Assembly (NCBI GenBank): GCA_009602725.1
Contig: WELB01000006.1
Coordinates: 1,088,522-1,152,521, forward strand
Source of the DNA: Spirogloea muscicola
Taxonomy: Eukaryota; Streptophyta; Zygnematophyceae; Spirogloeales; Spirogloeaceae
Direction: 5' to 3'
DNA length: 64,000 nt
Positions 45,914 to 56,952 of the stretch are shown in pieces. The notes beneath the pieces were generated by a model, which did not search any database, was not told the origin of the DNA, and worked only from the letters and a program-made list of their open reading frames with translations. A program made the position numbers and the translations under genes. Every line of letters begins with the position of its first letter. Positions within the stretch are counted from its first letter, which is position 1.

Positions 45914-46050
45914 AAAGTGCTCGCTTATTGAGGATAGGGGCTAGAAAAACGAGCCCAAAAAAGAAGAAACGAAGTACGAGAAGGGGGCCAGGGGAAGCGC
46001 TAAGAAAAACAAGCACAAGAAGAAACAAAGCAGCTACGAATCACTCAGCT
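45914..46050 (-). repeat. LINE 3'-flank repeat, minus
   Basis: GTGCTCGCTTATTGAGGATA, GGGGCTAGAAAAACGAGCCC, ACGAGAAGGGGGCCAGGGGA and CAAAGCAGCTACGAATCACT occur in this order. The same order is found at 31950-32075. It is the reversed 3' flank of the LINE family, with a mutated hairpin. Confidence 0.7.
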
Positions 46051-46479
46051 GCTGGTGGACCCTCACGGTGAGTCACATATTGGACAAGTGTGGTGGCCAT
46101 CAGGAAATTGTGAATCACATCAAGGGTATTTGTGATGTGCGTGGTAATGGGCCACGCATGCTTTCAATGAATGTACAGGAAATGAGCTACTTGGAGCAAT
46201 AAGAGCTCAAAGCTACCCCATGTCAATGCATTGAGTCTTCTTAAAGAGCTGCAGCAGCCTATCACTGCTGGCAGAGCCTTGTGCGGGGGCAGCCTAATCA
46301 CTGGGGCAACAAATTGTGGCGAAATTGAGGGAGAACCCATGGAAGGTCCTGGCCAAGTAAATACGATGGCTAAGGTGTGCAGCGCCTTGATATGTGCACA
46401 GAGCAAGGCGGCTGTGGTCTGAATGATGGGGCCAGGAATTCTTACGCAGACTATTTCTGTTATGTGGCATAAACCAGGG

Positions 46480-47964
46480 TCATAAATGCACGTTGTTGAG
46501 GTGCAGGTCACCAGGGCTGCCGTCACGATCGAGGCGCAATGCTGAGACTAGCTGCCCTAAGGAGGGCAAGGAGGTGACTGTGGGGCGGATGCAGCGGGCA
46601 AGCTCAACAGCATCCTCAGCGCGCAGCCGTCCGCCCTGCTGAGCAACAACGAGTGATGCAACGCGGGCTGCCAGGGCGCCCGCACCGCGCAGGTCTGGGA
46701 CACCCCGGAGGAGGCCAAAGAGGAGGCCTGCTGCATACGCGTCCCCAGCGCCACAAGTATCCACCGGAGTACATGGGAAGGGCGGGACGTACACTACCTC
46801 GCCACGCAGGCTGAGGTACGCCCCTCGCGCGCCGTCTGTGACTGATACGAGCGGACAGAAGCGCGAAAGATGACGTGCCGCCAGCGCGGGGCTTGTGCTC
46901 TTGCTGAAGCCCGTAAGCGCCCGCGCCTCGTCCGCATTGGAGAAGAGGATGTCTGCACTCTCTGACATGACTTGCCAGAAGCGGTCGCGGTGGCGGACGA
47001 CGCACGAGACGTCGGAGGTCGACAGTGCCACGAGCACACCCTTCGAGCGAGCCATGTGGCACGCCTCCGCAATAGCTGCCACCGTCTTCGGAATTTCCCA
47101 CAGGTAGCCTTCCACCATCAGGAAGCTCGAGCAGCACACAGCCGCCCCCAATGCTGCGTCACACTCCACCGATGACGACATCCCCTGCAACATCACCCAC
47201 CACACAAAGTGGCTGATTCAGACCCTGGCGTTTACCCGTGCATCACCTGGTGCAACTTCTCAGAGTTGGCCATCAGGGGGCTCACCTGGTACGAGAGCAT
47301 CGTCCGCTGCGCATCGGGCGTGGTGAGGACGACGACGGTGCCGGTCGTGCCGCCGGCGACAGGGCGGGACAGGAAGTGCACGTTCGCGCGCTGCAGCTTC
47401 GCCCGGTAGAAGTCCCCGAGGGCGTCGCTGCCCACGCTGCCGGTCATGGCGACGTTGATGGCCGGCTGCTCGCTGCCGGAGGCGTCCAGAGCCGCCGCGC
47501 TGCCGAGCCGGGCGAGGGCGACCAGCGTGTTGGAGAGCGAGCCGCCGGCAGAGACCTTGTAGGAGCAGCCGTCGAGAGCGCGCAGCACGGCGCCGCGCTC
47601 CTCGTGGTCCACCAGGCGGCGCACGCCCTTCTCCAGGCCCAGCGCCTCCAGGAAGCCGTCGCTCACCATGCCCGAGAAGTCCACCTGCGCCGCGCACGCG
47701 CGACGGCGCCGTCAGCTCCTCCGACGCCGCTTGCTTGCATCTGGGCATCCCCGGAGCTGGCTCCGAGGCACTGCTGCAGGCTGCGAAGCTGAGGCCGATA
47801 CCCGCCCAGTTGGGCGGGCCTTCGGCGGCGGCGGCGGGGGCGGCGGCGGCAGCGAGAGCTCACCATGGCCTGGCCGAGGCCGACCACGTCCCAGCTGCGA
47901 GGCAAGGCGCGCTCCGGCGGGCCGTGCGGCTGCGGCGCCAAGCTGCAGCGGAGCACGTTGGCGG
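46480..47964 (-). CDS. PfkB-family carbohydrate kinase, 5' end in the gap
   Basis: PfkB/ribokinase-family enzymes phosphorylate sugars or nucleosides with ATP. Exons on the minus strand are (start unknown)-47865, 47684-47286 and 47184-46480, all in phase 0. Motifs include DVVGLGQAMVDFSGMVS (N-terminal strand), KVSAGGSLSNTLVALARLG (substrate-side glycine motif), LMVEGYLWEIP, ILFSNADEARALTG and DTCGAGDAYAAG (the PfkB signature 2, with the catalytic Asp in GAGD). The adenosine-kinase-like branch of plants and bacteria fits best, but the substrate cannot be read from sequence. Before DVVGLG the frame is Ala/Leu/Arg-rich (TLPAAATANVLRC), as in a plastid transit peptide, and its start codon likely lies in or near the unknown bases. 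It is divergent from PSB33. Confidence 0.88.
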
Positions 47965-49079
47965 TGGCCGCTGCGGGCAGGGTCCGGAGGCATAGCCCTG
48001 GCGGCGGTGGGTTGCGGCGGCGGCGCGGCGNNNNNNNNNNNNNNNNNNNNNNNNNNNNNNNNNNNNNNNNNNNNNNNNNNNNNNNNNNNNNNNNNNNNNN
48101 NNNNNNNNNNNNNNNNNNNNNNNNNNNNNNNNNNNNNNNNNNNNNNNNNNNNNNNNNNNNNNNNNNNNNNNNNNNNNNNNNNNNNNNNNNNNNNNNNNNN
48201 NNNNNNNNNNNNNNNNNNNNNNNNNNNNNNNNNNNNNNNNNNNNNNNNNNNNNNNNNNNNNNNNNNNNNNNNNNNNNNNNNNNNNNNNNNNNNNNNNNNN
48301 NNNNNNNNNNNNNNNNNNNNNNNNNNNNNNNNNNNNNNNNNNNNNNNNNNNNNNNNNNNNNNNNNNNNNNNNNNNNNNNNNNNNNNNNNNNNNNNNNNNN
48401 NNNNNNNNNNNNNNNNNNNNNNNNNNNNNNNNNNNNNNNNNNNNNNNNNNNNNNNNNNNNNNNNNNNNNNNNNNNNNNNNNNNNNNNNNNNNNNNNNNNN
48501 NNNNNNNNNNNNNNNNNNNNNNNNNNNNNNNNNNNNNNNNNNNNNNNNNNNNNNNNNNNNNNNNNNNNNNNNNNNNNNNNNNNNNNNNNNNNNNNNNNNN
48601 NNNNNNNNNNNNNNNNNNNNNNNNNNNNNNNNNNNNNNNNNNNNNNNNNNNNNNNNNNNNNNNNNNNNNNNNNNNNNNNNNNNNNNNNNNNNNNNNNNNN
48701 NNNNNNNNNNNNNNNNNNNNNNNNNNNNNNNNNNNNNNNNNNNNNNNNNNNNNNNNNNNNNNNNNNNNNNNNNNNNNNNNNNNNNNNNNNNNNNNGCGGC
48801 GCGTCGCGGCCGCAGCCGGCGGCGCGAGGTTCCTCCTGGGCCGGAGGCTCCGGAGCGGCCTCCGCGCCCCCGGCGGCCTGCCCAGGCCAGCGCAGCCCTC
48901 TCGGCGGTCCCCGGCCCTCGTCCAGGTGCCGCAGCGGCTGCAGCTGCGCGACCTGAGCCCCTCTCGATGCCCACGCCCGCGGCTGTGCGAGCTGGGTGCA
49001 ATGCCGCGGCGGGCCAGCCGACGACCTGCCATACTGGGCTCAGCCAGCTTTGGCAGCCAGGCCTGCTCTCGTCGTCGCA
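47800..49079. promoter_or_regulatory. GC-rich divergent promoter region with assembly gap
   Basis: The region between the PfkB gene (minus) and PSB33 (plus) is CGG-rich and holds unknown bases 48031-48795. The promoters of both genes and the first exon of PfkB are presumably here. The very long frames that cross the gap are artefacts of unknown bases. Confidence 0.6.
48031..48795. other. Assembly gap (765 unknown bases)
   Basis: Unknown bases flanked by CGG-rich sequence on both sides. Confidence 0.99.
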
Positions 49080-50272
49080 ATGGCGGCCGTCCCTGAGGCT
49101 CTCGTCTGGCGTCGTGCGGCTGCCGCGCCCTCGCAGGCTGCGGCGGAGCCGTCGGTGGTAGAGGCGGCGACCGGCGAGTCCGCCAACTGGGTGCCGGTGA
49201 TCCCCGTTGAGGCGCTCCCGCGTGGCGAGCGGCGGCTGGTCCGTCAGGACGGCGAGACCATCCTCCTCTTGTGGTACCGAGACCAGATCTACGCGCTGGA
49301 GAACACCTCCCCCGCCGAGGGCGCCTACTCTGAGGGCTTCATCAATGCCAAGCTCACGCAGGTCTGCAGTCGCCGTTGTTGCGCCCTTCGATGCCGCCGT
49401 TGCCGCTGGGCGGCTCATGTTGGCAAATACGAGAACTCGTCGTCTCTGCCCGCTGCGAGTGCACTAAGAAGAGAGCAGGCCTGGCAGTGACTCACAATGC
49501 AGACGACGCCAAAAACAGGGCTGTGGAGGACAAGCTTGCGCTGCCTCTCCTGTGATGCCAGGGACTACGAGCAAGCGAGCTGCTCGGAAGGGGCTACATT
49601 GAGGGCTATCATGCGTGGGCTGATGCATCGCCCACGTATGTGCAGGATGGCGCCATCGTCTGCCCAACAACGGGTACAACGTACGACCTGAAGACGGGCG
49701 CAATTCGCGAGTGGTACCCCACCAACCCTGTGCTGCGCGTCCTCACCCGGCCACTGCGTGAGGTGGAGACATACCCCGTCAAGGTGGATGGCGAGTCTAT
49801 CTACGTCGACATGCGGAGCAATACGTCCAGTGATGCCGCGGAGGTCGTCATCGGCAGTGGAGCAAAGGTCGGCCAGACTGCATCGGACGTCGCTGTGGAC
49901 GAGGTATGTTGCTGCAGCACATCTAACCACAATCCATTCTCGGGATGACATCATTTGCTGACCTGCAGTTGCGTTTCCAAGTCATTAATATCTGAATGAG
50001 CAGGGTTGGGCACATTGACTATCAGCTTGCAATCGGTGGGCACCGTTTTCTGACATGTGTGCACTCAGCAGACGAGAATGCAGGTGGACGAGTCCCAGCA
50101 GGGCTTTGGATTTTCACGCAAGAACGAAATCATCAATGGGCGTGCGGCAATGCTCGGATTCTTCTTCCTCCTTGTACAAGAGCTCGTCACCAGCAAGGGT
50201 TTTCTATCCGGCACCGGCTTCCTCGATTTCATCTACCGCACTGTGCTCCCTGGGGGGCCCCTCATTAAGTGA
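49080..50272 (+). CDS. PSB33: PSB33/TEF5 (LIL8), Rieske-like thylakoid protein
   Basis: PSB33 (TEF5 in Chlamydomonas) is a thylakoid protein tied to photosystem II supercomplex organisation. Exons are 49080-49361, 49646-49903 and 50084-50272, joined in phase to 242 residues plus stop. The sequence shows NWVPVIPVEALPRGERRLVR, ETILLLWYRDQIYALEN, SPAEGAYSEGFINAKLTQ, DGAIVCPTTGTTYDLKTG, EWYPTNPVLRVLTRPLREVE, and a C-terminal part GFGFSRKNEIINGRAAMLGF with a single membrane helix like a light-harvesting-like protein. The Cys-x-His pairs that bind the 2Fe-2S cluster in true Rieske proteins are absent, as known for this family. ATG 49080 is used because an upstream in-frame stop lies at 48954. The transit peptide may then be short or start in an upstream exon. 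Confidence 0.93.
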
Positions 50273-50585
50273 CTTAGGACCTGCTTGCTCCTCTCGTCAG
50301 CTGTCCTTGGCCTGCTTGTAGCCATTATTAACTAGGCCCAGCTGCTGCACACCAGGACATTGAGACACCCGAGTCTCACCTGAAATCACATTGCTCACAT
50401 GTGGGGAGTTTTGTCTGGCGTCATTGGGACAGCCTTGCATTTCAATTGACCCCAAGAGCACTTGTGATATTGGGCAGTTTGACGCATCTTGGCCCCAGAC
50501 GTAAGAGATTGGCAGGCCAAGGCAGGCAACTCCACGCGAAAATGGGCTGCATAATGGGCACCTGCTTGGCTAGCCCAATCAGCTG
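50273..50585. other. Convergent intergenic spacer
   Basis: 313 bases separate the stop of PSB33 (plus) from the stop of APC6 (minus). It should hold both 3' untranslated regions. No other feature is seen. Confidence 0.6.
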
Positions 50586-53500
50586 TCACACAGTCAGTGC
50601 AGGTAATCTCAAAATGGCGTCCAAGTCGCTGCCTGCACTTTGCTGGCACTCCTCTGTTAAGGCTTGTGTCAGCATCTCTGTGGCGAAGGCGTCTCCTGGT
50701 CTTAGTCCAAGTGCCTGCCAGGTCAGGGGCAAGAACCTGAGCAGTGAACGCATCACTACTACTTTGTGCAACGTAACCATCACATTCCTGCATGACTTTA
50801 CTTCAGTACTGCAAACACCAAAACAAACAAACACCAGCATTGGCAATAGCATATTGCCAATGTCCATACTGCAACTTCGAGCTGACCGTGACTTCAAACT
50901 GCAATTGCATCTGGCTGCATTCAGACATATGAGACATCATTTTGAGGTTCTGGGCATAATGTGCACCCTGTGATAGTAGTCAATGGCTTGTGTTAGATTA
51001 CCCTGCACATCAGATAAACTGAAGTCAGCTTCCCTAATTATCTGTGGTATGTCTTCGATGAAGAGCAAGACAGTAATACAAACAAGCAATTCGAACAGCA
51101 TCTGCACTTGATACCATGAAAACCGTTCAAGCGGTGAAGGGGGAAGAGGACAGGCCTGTAAGTGGTGAGTAAAGGCAAGAGCTGCGCAAGTACTGACAGC
51201 CTTGGGGACAAGAGCAATGGCCTCCTCATAAACTGTGATTGCTTCTTTGTACAGCCTGTCACAGGATGCCAGCCTCGACAACATAAGAGTATATGGTGAA
51301 GAGTGCCAATGTCTCAGCTCTGATAATACTGCCTGCAGCATTGAGATACAAGGCCGACACAAGCCCTTGTGCGAGCTGCATGCATGCAAGGAACCGAGCA
51401 TCACACATTTGTAGCAACTTGTCTTGCTCAAGATCTACTCTGCTTGCTCGCAGGTCCTCAAGTATGGCGGTTTCGAAGAGAACATTTGACAGGTGGCACT
51501 ATGTTGTCCAAGAAACGCACTTCTGCTTCCGGAAGGTGTGGGCCAGGTTGACCAGTGTTGTTTCCCATGCGGGAGTGGTCGGATGTGGAGCAAATTGCAA
51601 CGCTTTCGCGAAAGAGGAGGCAGCAGAAGGGTAACTGCAAAATGCGCGCAGACAGAGAAAAGTTTGCAGGTATGTGACATGAACAAGAATCTAAAGAAAG
51701 CTATCAATGACTAGGATAGACAATCCTTGTTTTGCTTTCGCAATAGGACTAATGTCAAGCAGGTTTAAGAGAGAAAGAGTTCTGGAAGTTGGCTCGCACT
51801 CTCCGTTGAGGAAGGCAAGAACTCCAAGCTCATTATGGACCAGCGGATCCTCAGGGCAGATTGATCTTGATTGTATGTAGAACTGCAGGGCAGCAAAGTA
51901 AGTGAGCCACCTAGCCCAAGAAGAAGACTGTCCTTTATTACACATTGAAATGGTCCTTGGCCTGTGCTTAGCTATACACATTTTGTTTACAAGGACAGAC
52001 ACTGATCTTCTTGGGCTTCAATATTTCAAGTGCCAAATGAACAAACACCTGCTCGGCAAGGACCCAGTTGTTGGTGCGCTGATACTCCATTCCAATGCAC
52101 AGCATTGGCAGGTGGCACCTGCTTCATCGCAAGACAAGACGTTAGAGACAGTGCAGCTGGGCAGCAGAGCTAGCCAGGAAGCTCCACCACTTACTAAGCA
52201 TTGAGAGATACACATCATTGGAATGTATGGACCAGTGTGATGCAGTGATGCATGCCCCTTCGCTAAGGGCTGCACTAAAATGAGTGCGCGAGTTGCTCAC
52301 CCTGCAAATAAGCGAGCTGCAGTGCGGTAGGCAGCCATTGCTTGATCGCTTTCATCTTGTGCAGCGTAAGCATTGCCAAAGCCAAGCCAAGCAGGAGCAA
52401 ATGAGCTCTGCAGTGTTGTTGCTTTGCTGATATGAACAGGTGTAAAGGGGGAAGTGTCAGACTAGCAAGCTAAGGCTCAGTTAAGCATACCAGTGTAAAA
52501 CCGTATCAACAGATCATGGTCAATTTCCTCAGACAAGCAAGATCAAGTGTGTCTGGCATCTCTCACATTACAAAATATGCACGGGTACATTGTCAGCAAG
52601 CACACCTCGTTCTTATAACTCCTGGACTAACAGATGCAAGAAAATGCGTATAAATGCACAAAGCGCAAAAAACTGAACCTGAAATAACGGCGAGCCTGAT
52701 CAAAGTGCTGTATACAGTAGTAATAGCAAGCCACGCCAAACCAGGAGAGAGCACTGTCATGTACCACAAGCAAGCAGTACAAGGTGTGTGACGTTGAAAC
52801 TAATATTTAACACTGTCCTTGCACGAACATGTCGGTGATGCCTTTGTCCCCTTAGAAGTGTCACAAGCTTTTTCTTAGGAGTAAGGCATATGCGCTTCCT
52901 TAAGCAACAAACGGCGCACTTGATTGACAATACAAAGGCTGTGGATGTCACATAAGCTTTCTGATTTGTTCTATTCATGGATAGGCATGCTTCGCAATAC
53001 TTTCTGTACTTTCTGGTAACTGCTAGCAGAAGTCATGGACAGCCTAAACAAAGGGCTCTTTATGTGTGGTGCATTCAGAGCCTGGCATGGGCGGTGCCTT
53101 CTTGGGGCAGCTACTCACAGTTGCGGATACTCTTGGACAAGTTTATGAGCTGTCAAGAAGAGCTCATTTTTCTTTCGAAGCTCCAAAGCAGACGCCAGAT
53201 GAACAGGCATACATTGTAAAGCATAGGGGTCTTGCTCCAACAACCTACACCACCGTTTTCTCCGCATTCCCATCAGTAACGGTACAGCCTGGGCTGCACA
53301 CACTTTCACTCTGCATATGAGCTCCTGCAATCTACAAACATACACAAGTTGTAGGTAATTGTGTTGCATACCGTTTTGTGATGTCATAGCAGCACTGGTA
53401 TTCACCCCTTTGAAAGTGCAGATCAGCTCTACAGCTGATGACAATGCCATTTGTACTCATTGACGTTGACGCACTTGCTGCACCTCTACCACGTTCACAA

Positions 53501-56409
53501 GCTTCGTCGTCTATGGATGCCTCCAATTCAGCAAACTTCTTCTCGATCACCTCAACCTCACCATACTGCAGCATATCAAGGTCAGAAGCTTAATAGAGTC
53601 AGCAGCTCCCACAACCACCGGTCCTCTACATAAGGTTTTGATACTGCAATGTTCTCCAGCCCAGTATTCAAGGTCAGTTCTTCTCTTCCCTTATGCTAAA
53701 TTGAGCATGCACAAGGGAAGGGCATTTGGTGCAGTCATCATGTCACCAGAATGAAGGTGACTTGTATCATCCTAACAAGAATTTTAAGTGGCTTGGGCCA
53801 GCTTACCTTCTTCGCTTGCAAAGTGTACAAGATCAACAACCAGTCATCGTGTGGCCCAAGGTGAATGGCTGCAAGTAAGTCCTGCTCTGTAGGTTGAAAC
53901 AACGACACAAGCCAAACATTTATTTTCTTCAGCAATCTATACTTGTATATGCAGACATGGATATGCCTTGAGATGTTTGAGCTGCGCCTTAAGGAATCAA
54001 GTCGCACATTCTTTGTGCGACCAACCTGCCCCCCGCCCCCATCTCAGCCTGTTGTAATTGCTCAGATTTGAATAACATCCTCACTGCCTGACAGCAGCTA
54101 GGAATTTGATGGTACAGAAAATCATCATAGCATTTAAAGCAGCCGTCCTGCCATCTCAGCGCTGTCTAAAGAGCTCCAAGAGGGGATGCCCAGTAGCCCT
54201 CGGCTGTCAGACTATCCACGTCAATGACAATCAACTTATTGTCACAATTTATTTGTCACAAGGCTCCAGTTAACCTAAACCCTAAACCCTAGACCCTAAA
54301 CCACTATCCTAACTGCATATGTTGACTGATAAAGTAGCAAAGTCAGACAGGAGTTTTCTAGGCTCACGAAGCATGTCGCTCATTAGCAGCCAACTCTTGT
54401 TGGCCTCGGTGCCCAGTGCATGTCATCATTCTTATGTACAGCTTGACGAAGCACCTCTCCGATCTTAAAAACCCCTCCCACCTTCACCACCCCACAACAA
54501 CCTTGCTATGTTTTGGCCCCTGATCCTCACAATGTCTGCGCCAAAAGTACAAGCATCTGAACAACCCAAAATCAAATCAAGATTCTTCTTCTTCAGAGAA
54601 ATCACCTTCTTTCCCAGTTAGCATGTGGTTGCTGAAGAGCTGATCCAGGGCCTGCAAGGTCATGGCATCGTAGGACAAGGAAATGAGGGCTTCGCTGTGT
54701 GGAACAAGATGGCCTGGCACAATGTGTTACACAAGCTCCACAGTGGGGGGTATGCTTGCAAGGCAGGCAGGAAAAACAAGCAGCAGACATACTGTGGCCC
54801 TTTCACAGTGAAGCGTTTTCTTGACAAGTATTCTGGAGCAGACAACGAGCACAATATACAGGTCTATGTGATAACCTCAAAGCAGTAGGGATCACGTTGT
54901 ATTGCGCTTCTGTACCTGTCATTTTCATGTGAACCCGTCTATTAGCCCATCTTAGGCGCAACTGTGTAGCCTGGTAGTAGCTATTACTTTGCTTTTCAGC
55001 TACTCTTTTTCCTGTGCTAAGAGTGGACTTGCTCAGCATGGCTGCAGCTGATCAGGAACCAAGGTGTCAGAGTTAAGAGAGGACTTGTTGAGCATGACTC
55101 CTGCTAAGCAAGGAACCAAGGCGTCAGCAACAGGGACAGAGCTCTGCTAGGTTGTCTGAAGACCTACTGTTTGATGGAACCACTGACTATGGAGAGCTTT
55201 GGTCACTAACCAGTACGTGGCCTTAGCCCGGTTGTCCAATGCATGATATGCATTTCCACGGAGGAGGCAAGCTGCAGCAACAATCTGCAGTCACTGAGAA
55301 GCAATACTGGAGATCAATGAGGAATTGCTGGGGATCTATGGACATACTAGACAACGACCACAAATGGTCAACAACCTCTGATGGTTGGAAATCTATTAAG
55401 CTCAGTGTGTCTCAGTTTGTGCAAACACTTGTCTAAGACTGTATAGCTATAGAAGCTGCCTGACCAATCCATAACATGTTTAACAGGAGTCGGTGAACAG
55501 TCGCTAACAATCACCAAACAGAATACAGGCTTTACTGTGAGTCACAGGCAGACATAGTGCAGCTTTCCTCCACAAAATCTTCTGGACTTTGAGCGCTTGG
55601 GCGTACATCTATCTCACGGCCAGCTCGACCATTGTCGTGCAGGGCCCCGTTGTCCTCCTCTACATCCATATCCTCCCCCAGCATAGCCAGGCACTCCTCC
55701 CAGTCCTTAGAAGCCTCCTGAAGCTCACCAAGTATCACTCTGTCAGTAGAAGCCGGCACTGCAACACCACTGCCAGTGCCTGCAGTCCATGACGCGTGAG
55801 CATCTCCGGACAGAGCACACACATTCATGAGCAGTTGCTGAGAAGCTGTGAAGCTGGCATTGACAGTAGAAGACAGTCCTCCCTTGGCCGCAAAGTCTGA
55901 AGAAGTTGGCATGCCATCTTTCTCATTACAGTACGTGCCGCTTGATCAGCTGGACAAGCAAGCACATCCGGCCATACAGTAGCTCCTACTTCAAGAAGCT
56001 AGCTAGAACTTTGACTCGAGCTGGAGATCACGGCTGCAAAGGACTATTGCTGCAGGTCTTGTCTGCACATTCTACTGGCAGCACATGCACCTCGCTGCAT
56101 GGCAGCTCAGGTCACCCGAGGCGGGCGCGAGTGGCGCCGGCATACCAGGCATTTGGCCGCGAGGTAGCGGAAGCGGATGTTGGCGCGCAGGAGGCCCCGC
56201 TGGCGGAGCAGCTGCAGCGCGCGGCGGTGGTGCCCGCCGGCGTGGTGCGCCTCGGCCAGCAGGTAGACGTGCTCGGGCGCGCCGCCGGACAGCGTCACGG
56301 CCTTGTCGGCGAAGAAGGCCGCCGAGGCCGGGAGGTGCTTGGCCAGGCAGTCCCGCGCCAGCTCCGGGAGCCTCTCGAGCGCCCGCGCCCGCGCCGCAGG
56401 GCCTACCAT
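50586..56409 (-). CDS. CDC16: APC6/CDC16, anaphase-promoting complex TPR subunit
   Basis: APC6 is a TPR scaffold of the anaphase-promoting complex, the ubiquitin ligase that drives mitotic exit. Exons (minus) are 56409-56146, 55717-about 55536, about 55284-55211, 54694-54606, 53886-53807, 53565-53372, 53244-53119, 52753-52679, 52426-52301, 52118-52049, 51882-51800, 51634-51521, 51255-51156, 51002-50967 and 50714-50586. All but the 55536/55284 junction join in phase. Matching family motifs are DCLAKHLPASAAFFADKAVT, ANIRFRYLAAKCL, CLLRGNAYHALDNRAKATY, LFSNHMLTGKE, LRKKNELFLTAHKLVQEYP, ALSWFGVACYYY, GFGNAYAAQDESDQAMAAYR, GMEYQRTNNWVLAEQ, SICPEDPLVHNELGVLAF and AIDYYHRALGLRPGDAFATE. One intron uses a GC donor. 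The Met at 56409 is preferred, because the Arg run before it is the CGC-repeat leader. Estimated length is about 580 residues. Confidence 0.95.
54274..54302. repeat. Interstitial telomere-type repeat (CCCTAAA)
   Basis: The plus strand reads about four units of CCCTAAA, one with a single change (CCCTAGA). It lies inside an APC6 intron, between exons 54694-54606 and 53886-53807. This is the plant and green-alga telomere motif. Confidence 0.85.
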
Positions 56410-56430
56410 CACAGCTCCGCTTGTCCTCGT

Positions 56431-56470
<40 letters not shown>

Positions 56471-56764
56471 AAGCGGCGCGGTTGCCGCGAAGGCCGCCGG
56501 GACTGCGGCGGCAGGGGCAGTGTTCAAATGAGCGGACCATAACGGCAGCGTGTCTACCGCTAAGAGCTGCGTAAGAGCGCCCGGCAGCCCGTGTCGTTAC
56601 CTCTTCGCTCTTTCCATCTGCAGCCTCTTGCTACCTTGTGGCGACGGTAACTTGTGCGCAGCTTCTCGACAAGGCTCTCGTCAACCCGCGCAGCCTCGGC
56701 GGCGCGGCCTTGCCGTCTCGCAGCTGGCGCCTGCTCGCCGATCGCCAGAGATAGCGGCGGCGGA

Positions 56765-56805
<41 letters not shown>

Positions 56806-56952
56806 GAAAGGCGTATCACTGACGGCGCAGGGGGAGGAGGGCGAGCAGAGGCCAGAGCGCAGGCGCCGCGACGGCTGAGGGCGAGCGGGGCGGCGCGCGG
56901 CGCAGTCAGGAGGCCGCGGAGACGGCGGCGCGGGGCGCGGGGCCTGGCCGCC
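56410..56952. promoter_or_regulatory. Divergent promoter region of APC6 and MPDU1 with CGC/GGC repeats
   Basis: 543 bases lie between the two start codons. It contains a CGC/CCG run at 56427-56470, next to the APC6 start, and a GGC run at 56757-56804, nearer MPDU1. No TATA box was seen. A shared bidirectional promoter is likely from the layout alone. Confidence 0.6.

Noticed and set aside
47238-47792. 184-residue plus-strand frame antisense to PfkB exon 2
   Set aside because: It is a shadow of a GC-rich exon. The minus frame has the PfkB motifs and splice sites.
47668-49418. Very long open frames (up to 568 residues) on both strands over the second gap
   Set aside because: They are open only because unknown bases cannot encode stops, and the flanks are CGG-rich. 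They overlap the real PfkB and PSB33 exons in other frames.
49640-49950. A functional 2Fe-2S Rieske centre
   Set aside because: The required Cys and His ligands are absent, in keeping with the PSB33 family.
54625-54888. 87-residue plus-strand frame (MVAEELIQGLQGHG...)
   Set aside because: It overlaps, on the opposite strand, an APC6 exon that fits the family and phase. No family matches the plus frame.
56085-56574. Arg-, Ala- and Pro-run frames over the APC6 start
   Set aside because: These come from the CGC repeat. Only the minus-strand frame from 56409 matches a known protein.
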